A DNA stretch of 53,226 nt from Hahella sp. (GTDB lineage: Bacteria; Pseudomonadota; Gammaproteobacteria; Pseudomonadales; Oleiphilaceae). The notes beneath the pieces were generated by a model. That model had not been told where the DNA came from and did not search any database. It saw nothing but the letters and a program-made list of their open reading frames with translations. The position numbers were made by a program, and so were the translations under genes. Of the stretch, positions 44,396 through 53,137 are shown piece after piece (position 1 is the first letter of the stretch; every line of letters begins with the position of its first letter). The DNA lies in NCBI GenBank assembly GCA_028280065.1, contig JANQMN010000001.1:1-53226 (forward strand), read 5' to 3'.

Positions 44396-46024
44396 ATGCG
44401 ACGTTGGAACGGCTGGGGCGATGAGTCCATAACAATGCCTTTACCGGAAAACGGACTCGACTTTTTGCGGGAACGTATCGGGCTTGGTGTCATGTTGGCG
44501 GATGTCACTTTGCAAGAGGTCAATAAAAAGGTGCCGGATTCACGCATACCCGATCACTATCTGATTGATACGGATGCGGAAGTTCGTGTCCGCCACGCCA
44601 AGGGCCAAAGTTTGCCTGATTGGTTGGCGCTGCGCAGCGGCGAAATCGAGGCTTTTCCGGATGGTGTGGCATTTCCGGAGACCACTGAAGAGGTGCGTAA
44701 ACTTCTGGAATTCTGCGCCACCAACAATATCCGTGTGATACCTTACGGCGGCGGCACCAGCGTAGTCGGCCATATCAATGCCTTTGCCAGCGAACAACCT
44801 ATCCTCACCATCGATATGAGCCGGATGAACCGGCTGCTGGAACTGGACCCTAAAAGTCAGTTAGCGACTTTTGGCGCCGGAACCCCCGGACCCTTGGTGG
44901 AATCTCAATTGCGGGCAAAAGGCTACACCCTCGGACACTTTCCGCAGTCCTTCGAGTTATCCACGCTCGGTGGCTGGGTGGCAAGCCGCTCCAGCGGCCA
45001 GCAATCTTTGCGCTACGGGCGTATTGAGCAACTGTTTGCCGGCGGTACGGTGGTCACGCCCAACGGCACTTTGGAACTGCCGACTTTTCCCGCCAGTTCG
45101 GCCGGTCCGGATGTGCGGGAAATGGTGTTGGGTTCCGAAGGCAGGTTTGGGGTGATAACCGAAGTGAAAGTCCGGGTGACGCCCGTTGCCGCTAAAGAAG
45201 ACTTCTACGTGGTGTTTTTTCCCAATTGGGAGCGGGCTACCGCTGCTTGCCGGGAAATGGTGCAGAACAAAGTGCAGCTTTCCATGTGCCGTGTCAGCAA
45301 TGCCATCGAAACCGAAACCCAACTGGCGCTGGCCGGTCATGCCAACCAGATCGCCTGGCTGGAAAGGTATCTCAAGTGGCGCGGCTCCGGTGCGGAAAAA
45401 TGCATGGTGACCTTGGGCGTCACCGGCAGTGGCGCTCAATGCCGGGCAGCGCGGGGGCAACTCAAAAAATTGATCCGTAAGCATCGCGGGGTCTATACCG
45501 GCACGATGCTGGGAAGGAAATGGGCGGAAAAGCGCTTTCTCCTGCCTTATCTGCGGGAGTCGCTGTGGCAGGAAGGTTATGTTGTCGACACCCTGGAAAC
45601 TGCAACTGACTGGAAAAACGTCAACCTTCTGCTCTCGAAAATTGAAGAAAATTTACGCCTGTCCCTGAAAAATGACGGCGAAGAGGTGCATGTATTTACC
45701 CATCTATCCCACTTCTATAGTCAGGGCTGTTCGATTTACACCACCTACGTTTTCCGCAATGCAAAATCCTATGCTGGAACCCTGGCCCGTTGGCACAAAA
45801 TGAAACAGACCACATCGGAAATTATCGTCAGGAATGGCGGAACCATCAGCCACCAGCATGGCGTCGGGCGGGATCATGCGCCGTTTTTACCGGCGGAGAA
45901 GGGACCGTTGGGAATGCAGGCGATGCAGACCTTGTGCGATATGTTTGATCCACAGCAGATACTGAATCCGGGGGTGCTGATCGCAAGTTCCCGAGAACCT
46001 CGGACCACCCTGGCGGAAGAGTAG
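44396..46024 (+). CDS. FAD-binding oxidase, alkyl-DHAP synthase-like
   Basis: 542 residues. PCMH-type FAD domain (RVIPYGGGTSVVGHINA, SRSSGQQSLRYGRIEQL), and a C-terminal block SHQHGVGRDHAPFLPAEKG like the His motif of alkyldihydroxyacetonephosphate synthase (SHHHG type). The GGAGAAA site places the start at ATG 44396. Homologues form a cluster with GlpD-type dehydrogenases; they may handle ether-linked glycerol phosphates. The exact substrate is not established. It runs 4 nt before the next gene. Confidence 0.85.
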   Translation: MRRWNGWGDESITMPLPENGLDFLRERIGLGVMLADVTLQEVNKKVPDSRIPDHYLIDTDAEVRVRHAKGQSLPDWLALRSGEIEAFPDGVAFPETTEEVRKLLEFCATNNIRVIPYGGGTSVVGHINAFASEQPILTIDMSRMNRLLELDPKSQLATFGAGTPGPLVESQLRAKGYTLGHFPQSFELSTLGGWVASRSSGQQSLRYGRIEQLFAGGTVVTPNGTLELPTFPASSAGPDVREMVLGSEGRFGVITEVKVRVTPVAAKEDFYVVFFPNWERATAACREMVQNKVQLSMCRVSNAIETETQLALAGHANQIAWLERYLKWRGSGAEKCMVTLGVTGSGAQCRAARGQLKKLIRKHRGVYTGTMLGRKWAEKRFLLPYLRESLWQEGYVVDTLETATDWKNVNLLLSKIEENLRLSLKNDGEEVHVFTHLSHFYSQGCSIYTTYVFRNAKSYAGTLARWHKMKQTTSEIIVRNGGTISHQHGVGRDHAPFLPAEKGPLGMQAMQTLCDMFDPQQILNPGVLIASSREPRTTLAEE

Positions 46025-46028
46025 AAAC

Positions 46029-47672
46029 ATGAAAGGCAATAGCTATTGGCAACCTGGCCGGCGAGAAGACTTGTGGCAGGACAGTTTGCGGAGCGGAAAA
46101 TTTTGGGATGTGATCGTGGTTGGCGGCGGTATTACCGGCGCAGGAATTTTCAACGAATGTACCCGGTTGGGTTTGCGCACTCTATTGCTGGAGAAGCATG
46201 ATTTCGCCTGGGGCACGTCGAGTAAATCCTCAAAAATGGTGCATGGCGGACTGCGCTATCTAGCTACAGGACAACTCAAGTTGACCTTGGATTCGGTGCG
46301 CGAACGGGAGAAGCTACTGAATGAAGCGCCGGGACTGGTAGACCCGCTGGCGTTTGTAATGGGACACTATCGAGGCGAGTTCCCGCCGGGATTCCTGTTT
46401 AACAGGGTGCTGGATGTCTATGACAAGATGGCCGGAGAGCGCAACCACCAGCACTTTCCCAAAAGCGAACTTCCCTTCATAGCGCCGGGAATGACCGGCG
46501 AAAACCTGTCGGGTATCACCCAGTTCGGCGATGCGGTCACAGACGATGCCCGTTTGGTCATGCGGGTATTGCATCAGGGCGTTACCGCCGGGGGCGTTGC
46601 CGTAAATTATGCGGCGGTCGAATCGGTAGTGCACCATCAGGGCAAGGTATCCGGCGTCTCGGTAACAGACCGGATCTCCGGCCGCCAGGCGGAAGTGCGC
46701 GCTTCCCTGGTAATCAATGCAACCGGCGCTTGGGCGGATCAACTCCGTTTGCAAGAAGGGCAAGAGGCCAAGATTCGCCCCTTGCGCGGCAGTCACCTGG
46801 TGTTGCCCTGGCAACGCTTTCCGGTGAGCAGTTCGATCAGCTTTTTCCACCCCAAGGATAAACGGCCGGTCTTCGTATTTCCATGGGAAGGCGTTGCCGT
46901 TGTCGGGACAACGGATCTCGACCACAACCAAGACATGGAGCAGGACGCACGCATTACCGAAGAGGAGGCGAAATATCTGTTAAACGGTGTGAACAAACTG
47001 TTCCCCGGTCAGCATATTACCCAGGAAGATGTCCTGTGCACCTGGTCGGGGATTCGTCCTGTAGTGGCTGGCGGGCAGTTGGACCCGTCTAAGGAAAAGC
47101 GGGAGCATTCGGTTTGGGACGACAACGGTTTAATCAGTGTTGCCGGCGGCAAGTTGACAACCTTTCGATTAATTGCCTTGGATGTTTTGAAAGCCGCGGA
47201 GAAGTACCTTGGGTTTAAGATTCCCGCCAAGTCGAAAAATCGAATATTTCGAGATGCCCCGCCACAAAACTTTTCCTCCGAACTGACGGACCGACAAGCC
47301 CGGCGTTTAGCCGGCCGCTATGGCCGTCACGCTGCCGATGTCGTTCAGGAAGAACGGGCCGGCGAGCCGATTAAGCGCAGTAATGTACTTTGGGGAGAGG
47401 TCGATTGGACCTTAAAGCATGAAGCGGTCCAGCATCTTGATGACCTGTTGTTAAGACGCACCCGTTTCGGCCTGTTGGTACCGGATGGCGGTGTCGAGGC
47501 AATGGATGGTATTCGAGACCGTTGTAAAAGGATACTCGGTTGGTCCGGTGCCGATTGGGATCGGGAGTACAAGCGCTATCAGGAAGTATATCTCCGGGAC
47601 TTTAGTTTGCCGGGGAACGCGGAACCGGTGCGAATGCCCCTAAATGGCGCCCGGACGGGAGGCGCTTCGTGA
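46029..47672 (+). CDS. glpD: Glycerol-3-phosphate dehydrogenase (GlpD-like)
   Basis: 547 residues. FAD-binding motif DVIVVGGGITGAG (31-43), the block GTSSKSSKMVHGGLRYL typical of GlpD, IRPLRGSHLVLPW and CTWSGIRPVVAGG, plus the helical C-terminal domain. It should oxidise sn-glycerol-3-phosphate at the membrane to dihydroxyacetone phosphate. 547 residues is a little longer than the E. coli enzyme. The stop overlaps the kinase start by four bases (GTGA). Confidence 0.9.
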   Translation: MKGNSYWQPGRREDLWQDSLRSGKFWDVIVVGGGITGAGIFNECTRLGLRTLLLEKHDFAWGTSSKSSKMVHGGLRYLATGQLKLTLDSVREREKLLNEAPGLVDPLAFVMGHYRGEFPPGFLFNRVLDVYDKMAGERNHQHFPKSELPFIAPGMTGENLSGITQFGDAVTDDARLVMRVLHQGVTAGGVAVNYAAVESVVHHQGKVSGVSVTDRISGRQAEVRASLVINATGAWADQLRLQEGQEAKIRPLRGSHLVLPWQRFPVSSSISFFHPKDKRPVFVFPWEGVAVVGTTDLDHNQDMEQDARITEEEAKYLLNGVNKLFPGQHITQEDVLCTWSGIRPVVAGGQLDPSKEKREHSVWDDNGLISVAGGKLTTFRLIALDVLKAAEKYLGFKIPAKSKNRIFRDAPPQNFSSELTDRQARRLAGRYGRHAADVVQEERAGEPIKRSNVLWGEVDWTLKHEAVQHLDDLLLRRTRFGLLVPDGGVEAMDGIRDRCKRILGWSGADWDREYKRYQEVYLRDFSLPGNAEPVRMPLNGARTGGAS

Positions 47673-49231
47673 TCAGGGAAAAGACCTATGTGTTGGCGTT
47701 GGATAATGGAACGCAAAGCGTCAGAGCTATTGTTTTTGATGAAGCGGGCAATGAAATCGCCAAAGGCAAGCAGGAGATAGAACCCTATTTTTCCCGGCAG
47801 CCGGGGTGGGCCGAACAGGAACCGAGCGTTTTCTGGAGTGCCGTACGGGCCGCTTGTCAAAAGATGTGGCAGACCGGCGCCATTCAACCGCAGCAAATTT
47901 CAGCCGTGACGCTTACCACCCAAAGAGGCACCGTGATTTGCGTGGACGAGTCCGGCACGCCCTTGCGGCCGGCTATCATCTGGCTGGACCAACGCAGGGC
48001 AAACGTCGATCAGCGGATAGGCGGCCTCTGGGGCTTGCTGTTCCGGCTAGCCGGCGTGGCTTCGACGGTGCAAGGATTTCGGGAAAAGACCCAGGCTAAC
48101 TGGCTACAGCAGAATGAACCGGATTTGTGGCGGAAAACCCATAAATTTCTGTTACTCTCCGGTTACCTGAGTTATCGGCTTACCGGTGAGTTCGTCGATT
48201 CAAGCGCCTCACAGGTCGGTTATATTCCCTTTGATTACAAACGCTTGGGATGGGCTAAACAGAAGGATTGGAAATGGCGGGCGATGCCGGTACAACCATC
48301 CCAGTTACCGCGCCTGGTAAAGCCGGGACACAGGCTCGGCGAGCTGACCTCGGAGGCAGCTGATTGGCTGGGACTGGCGGCTGGGCTTCCGGTGTTTGCC
48401 GCGGCTTCGGACAAAGCCTGTGAAATTATTGGTTCCGGCGGACACGCGCCGAATATTGCCTGTATGAGTTACGGTACGACGGCAACCATTAACACCACCA
48501 GTCAACGCTATCTGGAAGCGGTTCCCTTCATGCCGCCTTATCCGTCCGCCATACCGGACCGCTATTGTACCGAAGTGATGATCTACCGCGGCTTTTGGAT
48601 GGTTAGCTGGTTTCGCCGGGAGTTCGGTCTCCGCGAAGAACAGATTGCAGTGGAAAGGGGAATAGCGCCGGAAGCCTTGTTTGATGAGTTGGTCACTGCC
48701 GTACCGCCCGGTTCGATGGGCCTCATGCTGCAACCCTATTGGTCACCGGGTACGAAAGAACCCGGCCCCGAAGCCAAAGGCGCGATCATTGGATTTGGTG
48801 ATGTGCATACCAGAGCGCATATCTATCGCGCCATTCTCGAAGGTTTGGCTTATGCCTTGAAGGAAGGGGCGCAGCGAATAGAGCGAAAAACCAAGATTAA
48901 AATCGATACCTTGATGGTCTCTGGGGGTGGCTCGCAAAGTGATGCAGCCATGCAGCTTACCGCTGACATTTTCAATCTCCCGGCACAGCGTCCGCATACC
49001 TATGAAACATCTGCTCTCGGCGCGGCGATAGATGCCATGGTGGGATTGGGGATTTATCAGGATTTTGATACCGCGATTAAAAACATGACGCGAGTCGCCA
49101 AGGTTTTCAAGCCCCAAAGCAAGAGTGTGGAGATATATAGCGGGCTTTATAATGATATTTATTTAAAAATGTATCAGCAGCTCAAACCTTTATATAAGAA
49201 AATACAAACCATTACCGGCTATCCGAGCTAG
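47669..49231 (+). CDS. FGGY-family carbohydrate kinase
   Basis: 520 residues, starting with GTG inside the GlpD stop. FGGY kinase: N-terminal phosphate motif VLALDNGTQSVRAIVFDE, the P-loop-like GTTATINTT and the C-terminal GGGSQSDAAMQLTADIF. The start resembles glycerol kinase (ALDxGTxSxRAxVFD), but sequence in the middle is not that of GlpK. A polyol kinase feeding the GlpD-like dehydrogenase is the natural inference. Confidence 0.87.
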   Translation: MIREKTYVLALDNGTQSVRAIVFDEAGNEIAKGKQEIEPYFSRQPGWAEQEPSVFWSAVRAACQKMWQTGAIQPQQISAVTLTTQRGTVICVDESGTPLRPAIIWLDQRRANVDQRIGGLWGLLFRLAGVASTVQGFREKTQANWLQQNEPDLWRKTHKFLLLSGYLSYRLTGEFVDSSASQVGYIPFDYKRLGWAKQKDWKWRAMPVQPSQLPRLVKPGHRLGELTSEAADWLGLAAGLPVFAAASDKACEIIGSGGHAPNIACMSYGTTATINTTSQRYLEAVPFMPPYPSAIPDRYCTEVMIYRGFWMVSWFRREFGLREEQIAVERGIAPEALFDELVTAVPPGSMGLMLQPYWSPGTKEPGPEAKGAIIGFGDVHTRAHIYRAILEGLAYALKEGAQRIERKTKIKIDTLMVSGGGSQSDAAMQLTADIFNLPAQRPHTYETSALGAAIDAMVGLGIYQDFDTAIKNMTRVAKVFKPQSKSVEIYSGLYNDIYLKMYQQLKPLYKKIQTITGYPS

Positions 49232-49263
49232 AAGAGAAATACTTCTGACCCTGGATGAACTTT

Positions 49264-50628
49264 TCAGGGCGCTTTAGTCTTTTGTAAGGACTGGAATCTG
49301 GCATCGGGCGAGGGAAAGGTTTCAAGCAAAGTATAGAGTTCTTCCAACCGTTGATGCGCCCAAGCATCGTCCGTTTGCTGCACGCTGCGTCTCAGCATCC
49401 GGTAGAGTTGCTTAAACTGGTAGCCAAGTTCGTCATACATTAACCCGGTATATTCCAGTTCCTGTAATTCTCTCGATTTCCGGGGCTTGGACTTTAACCA
49501 GCTTGTTAACTCCGCGGAAAAGATGCCGGAGGATTGAATCGTCTTGTTCATGCTGGCCACCATAGTGGCCATTTGTTGATTGTCCTCTGGGCTCGACGAC
49601 CCGGCACACTGCTTTATAAAAGCTGACATCAACTCGAACCAGTGGATATAAATCTTTTGTGCGGCGAGTAGGAAGCCTGCTTGTTGAACAACTTCCTGAT
49701 CCCCCAATGCGCGCCTTGGGGAGCTCGGATTATCCACCAGGCTTGACATGATGGCTTCATGCACATCCGACCGAAATGCGTGGGCGATAATCTGCAGTAC
49801 CGGAACGCAGTCCTTGACTCCGTAACCATAGGGCTGCAGGCGTTCCCGGAAGATTGCGCTGGCGGTATCCGCGATTGCGATAACCTGTCCCTCGCGGCTT
49901 AACTGACCACGGACTTTACCTACCGGATAACCGGTTCCGTCAATCCGCTCATGGTGTTCCAGTACTGCCTTGACGGCAAGTTTATCGACTCCAGGAACCA
50001 GGCTAAGAAACAGTTTACTGATTGCGACATGTCCCTGCAGAGTTTTCCACTCAGTATCCGTTAACACGCCTTTCTTTTTAACCAGGTTCGGGTCGATATT
50101 GAGCAAGCCTGCATCATGCATCAGTGCTGCGAGGAAAACGGCTTTTGTTGATCGTTCATCCATTTTGAGCTTGCGCGCAATCCGGATACCGACAATAACG
50201 CTGATCAATGCATCTTGGTACAAGGCCGGAAGGCGTTCCGCCATGACCGTTAGTTTTTGCAAGATAAGCGGATACTTAGAAAGATCATGGCAAAATGCGT
50301 TCAGCGCAGGTTCCAGATCCGTTAAGGGCAGAGCGCCCCTTGCCTGATACTTTTCACTCAACTGGCAAAGGTGCCGAAAGATGTCTTTTGCGCCGATAGA
50401 GCTTTCTAGTTTTACCGAACACTCCAACGGATTCAGCAACTTAAAGCGAATGATTTTCTGGGCGATTTCCGGCGAGATCGGTGTGCCTTTCCTAACGATC
50501 AGCATACCTTGGTCGTTAGTAATATTCTCCGAGGCGATAACAGTCCTGGTCTCGTTTACTTTGGCTAGATGTGCTGCGTAATAATCCTTTGACAAGGTCC
50601 CTATCCCTCTATGTTTGTTCGGTAACAT
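49264..50628 (-). CDS. HD-GYP domain phosphodiesterase
   Basis: 454 residues. The HD motif (LMHDAGLLNIDP) and the GYP motif HHERIDGTGYPVG are complete, so cyclic-di-GMP hydrolysis to pGpG or GMP is likely. N-terminal region about 1-150 is soluble and unrecognised; the C-terminal part (about 340-454) is helical. An ATG at 50628 is given, but a TTG at 50595 with the strong site AGAGGGATAGGGACC is a serious alternative. The gene is convergent with the FGGY kinase gene. Confidence 0.88.
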   Translation of the reverse strand: MLPNKHRGIGTLSKDYYAAHLAKVNETRTVIASENITNDQGMLIVRKGTPISPEIAQKIIRFKLLNPLECSVKLESSIGAKDIFRHLCQLSEKYQARGALPLTDLEPALNAFCHDLSKYPLILQKLTVMAERLPALYQDALISVIVGIRIARKLKMDERSTKAVFLAALMHDAGLLNIDPNLVKKKGVLTDTEWKTLQGHVAISKLFLSLVPGVDKLAVKAVLEHHERIDGTGYPVGKVRGQLSREGQVIAIADTASAIFRERLQPYGYGVKDCVPVLQIIAHAFRSDVHEAIMSSLVDNPSSPRRALGDQEVVQQAGFLLAAQKIYIHWFELMSAFIKQCAGSSSPEDNQQMATMVASMNKTIQSSGIFSAELTSWLKSKPRKSRELQELEYTGLMYDELGYQFKQLYRMLRRSVQQTDDAWAHQRLEELYTLLETFPSPDARFQSLQKTKAP

Positions 50629-50700
50629 TGAGTCCGAACGCAATGTGAAATATTGTAGATGTTGCAGGTGTCGTAAAATAGGCCAAATTAAAAACAGGGC

Positions 50701-50997
50701 TAGGCTCTGTTGATACTTGGTTGTTGCCTCTGTTGAGACTAATTTTTCATCAATCTAGTGGTTCGGCATTCCGACACGAGGAGCGTGGTTTGGTTATTCC
50801 AAATGAGCGACGAGTAACAACGAGTGATGGAAATTTAGCCTCAACCCGAAGGGCTGGAAGCCATTTTTAGTCCATCTACCCTAATGCGAATCAGTTGTCA
50901 GCCGCTTATTTAGAGTAATTAAACTACGCCCTCTGCCGGCGTGTTGGACAAAAAATGGCTTCCAGCAGAGGCAACAACCAGATATCAACAGAGCCTA
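50701..50997. repeat. 297-bp nested inverted-repeat element, TA-flanked, MITE-like
   Basis: Three stems nest without overlap. Outer: 50701-50732 with 50966-50997, 30 of 32 bases matching (begins TAGGCTCTGTTGATA). Left inner: 50733-50755 with 50822-50844, 19 of 23. Right inner: 50853-50874 with 50945-50966, 21 of 22 (GCTGGAAGCCATTTTT). The result is a Y-shaped fold with two arms closed by an outer stem. Both ends carry TA outside GGCTCTG, as elements that duplicate TA do (IS630/Tc1 type). No transposase frame is present. It lies between the HD-GYP gene and the solute-binding gene and fills most of the 433-nt gap. Confidence 0.75.
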
Positions 50998-51061
50998 AGT
51001 CTAGACCAGATGATTTTGTCTATACTAACAATCTCCAATGAAATTGATCGATTACTGTTAA

Positions 51062-51850
51062 ATGACTCGGTACTTGGGCAATTTTCCTGTCCTGCTAATT
51101 GCACTCTTTCTAGTATTTCCGCATCCTCAAGCGTGCGCTGAACAAATTATCCTTTGGGGAAATTTCCAAAAAGCGCCGAAAATTTTCCTACAGAATGAAG
51201 AACCTCACGGTATTTTGGTGGAAATTGGTGATTTGATTGCCCAGGAACTGCAAACCAGATTCGATTATAAGCTCAGTAGTTGGGCGCGGGCCTATGTTCA
51301 GGCCAAAGCTCCTGCCATGACCAACGAAGGTATTATAGGAATCAAGAAAAACCCCGAACGGCTGAAAGTTTTCGATTTTTCAGAGCCGATTTATAACGAT
51401 ACAAACTATTTGGTCGTTCTCAAATCCAGTAATTTACGTATCAACAATATCGAGGATTTGACGGGATTGCGCGTGAGTTATAACCGTAACGGGTATTTCG
51501 GACCGGAGTTCGAACGTGCGAAGGGCATTTTCATTGACGAGGCGGATACTCATAACACCATTCGCCTAAGGCGGTTACTGAAAGGCCGAATTGACGCCGC
51601 GTTGTTAGGCGGGCCGGGAGATGTCGGTTTGCGAATGGCTGTGGCATTGGACCAGGAACTGGTTCAGTCCCTGAATAAGTTCGAACTTGTGCCTTTGGAG
51701 TTCTCGAATCCTGACCATATCGCCTTTGCCAAATCACTCAAGCAAACTGAACTGATTGGTAAAATCAATGAAGTGATTCGAAAACTGAGAGCATCCGGAA
51801 AAATTAAGAAAATCGTTGACAAATATTCACGCGCGACCAATCTGCTCTGA
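51062..51850 (+). CDS. Periplasmic solute-binding protein, amino-acid type
   Basis: 262 residues. Signal peptide (LLIALFLVFPHPQACA), then an SBP_bac_3 fold: RLKVFDFSEPIYNDTNYLVVL, NIEDLTGLRVSYNRNG and the C-terminal VIRKLRASGKIKKIVDKY. No transporter genes lie nearby, so it may be an orphan sensor-type protein. The ligand is unknown. The repeat element lies upstream of its start. Confidence 0.85.
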   Translation: MTRYLGNFPVLLIALFLVFPHPQACAEQIILWGNFQKAPKIFLQNEEPHGILVEIGDLIAQELQTRFDYKLSSWARAYVQAKAPAMTNEGIIGIKKNPERLKVFDFSEPIYNDTNYLVVLKSSNLRINNIEDLTGLRVSYNRNGYFGPEFERAKGIFIDEADTHNTIRLRRLLKGRIDAALLGGPGDVGLRMAVALDQELVQSLNKFELVPLEFSNPDHIAFAKSLKQTELIGKINEVIRKLRASGKIKKIVDKYSRATNLL

Positions 51851-51931
51851 TTTCTGCAGTTTCCAGGCGACTTTTACGGCACTTTTCCCGGAAGATTCTT
51901 CGATTAAATTCCTTGGCATGTGGATTTGGAT

Positions 51932-53122
51932 TTAGTTTGACATGCTCACGAGGTTTTGCAGAACGGCAAGCTTTCCGCTATAGCGAATTTGATCCTGCTC
52001 CAGGAAGGCACTGCGCTTTGCCTTTTTCATATAACGGAGCGCCATTTGGGGCTGCTCCAGCGTGAAATAGCTTTTAGCCAGGCCGAAATAGGCTTCGTGG
52101 TTTTCCTTGTCCAAATCCAAAGATTTTTTAAAGTGATTCACCGCTTGGCGAAAATGGGCCTTGCTGTAGGCTTCATTGCCGAGCATGACGTGGTAATAGG
52201 GATTTTCCTGACGTAATCGATGGATTCGCTGTCCGATTGCGGATGCTTCGCCAGGCCGATTCTGTTGCCGGTACAACACGGCAAGATTTGCCAATGTGTT
52301 ATTTGAATCGGGTGCTATCACCAGCGCCTGATTGTACGCACGCTCGGCCAGTTCGGTTAGGTGCTGTTGACGGTAAAGCACACCAAGATTCGACCAGGCA
52401 GGCGCATAGCCGGGATCGATATCAATCGCCGCCCGAAAATAGGCATATGCCTGGGCGGTATCGGCGTTGGCAAAAGCTTGGGCAGCCTTGTTGTTGTAGA
52501 ACATTGCCGCGATTCGTGCCGGTGTGATTCGCCAGGATCGAAACTTTCGATTGATTTGAAATGGATTGAAATCGACGATCAGGTCTTTACTCCACATGAC
52601 GGTCCCAGCGACCTGCTCGGGAATTCTTACCCGCTTAATCCGCAAATTCACGTGTCCGCTGAGCATGCTTAGATTGTTTTCGGAGATCCAGTATTCAGGG
52701 ATCTTAACTTCCTGGAACACCGGATCAAGTCCGGCAAGTTTTGCCAGGCTATAGGTGAGTATCGCCAAACTCAAACAGTTGGCCTTGCCGATTTCCAGCG
52801 TTTCCGTGGCGGTACGCGTGGCCAGACTGTCATATTGGAGGCCATGGTCCGCGAACGAAAAGATATAGGCCAACACCGCGCGCGTTCGTTCGGAGTTGGT
52901 GTCGTAGGTTCTGGTGATACGTTGAATTTCTTCCGCGCTTTGGGGCGGGACGGCGAATATCTGCGCGAAGGTTTCCGGGCGTCGAATCGCGCCGTCGAAG
53001 CTTTTTTGTTCGACAAGAATTCCGTTGTCAACTTCGAGGTCGAAACGAGGCGGCAGCTGCTGACAGGCAGTGTTTGCCAGAACCAGAAGCAGGCTGCCCA
53101 GAGAGAGCATGAATTTTTGCAT
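51932..53122 (-). CDS. Transglutaminase-like/TPR lipoprotein
   Basis: 396 residues from ATG 53122 (MQKFMLSLGSLL). Signal peptide ending LANTAC; the lipobox is loose (Asn at -3). A transglutaminase-type fold follows: Cys in GKANCLSLAILTYSLAK, His in GHVNLRIK and Asp in VDFNPF. Then TPR repeats (AYAYFRAAIDIDPGYAPAW, AERAYNQALVIAPDSNN, AVNHFKKSLDLDKENHEA). Similar lipoproteins have been linked to cell-surface processes; the role is unknown. Confidence 0.83.
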   Translation of the reverse strand: MQKFMLSLGSLLLVLANTACQQLPPRFDLEVDNGILVEQKSFDGAIRRPETFAQIFAVPPQSAEEIQRITRTYDTNSERTRAVLAYIFSFADHGLQYDSLATRTATETLEIGKANCLSLAILTYSLAKLAGLDPVFQEVKIPEYWISENNLSMLSGHVNLRIKRVRIPEQVAGTVMWSKDLIVDFNPFQINRKFRSWRITPARIAAMFYNNKAAQAFANADTAQAYAYFRAAIDIDPGYAPAWSNLGVLYRQQHLTELAERAYNQALVIAPDSNNTLANLAVLYRQQNRPGEASAIGQRIHRLRQENPYYHVMLGNEAYSKAHFRQAVNHFKKSLDLDKENHEAYFGLAKSYFTLEQPQMALRYMKKAKRSAFLEQDQIRYSGKLAVLQNLVSMSN

Positions 53123-53137
53123 CGTCCTGCGCCGCAT

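Noticed and set aside
49249-49269. CCCTG/CAGGG hairpin between FGGY and HD-GYP genes
   Set aside because: Only 5 bp and overlaps the HD-GYP stop; too weak to call.
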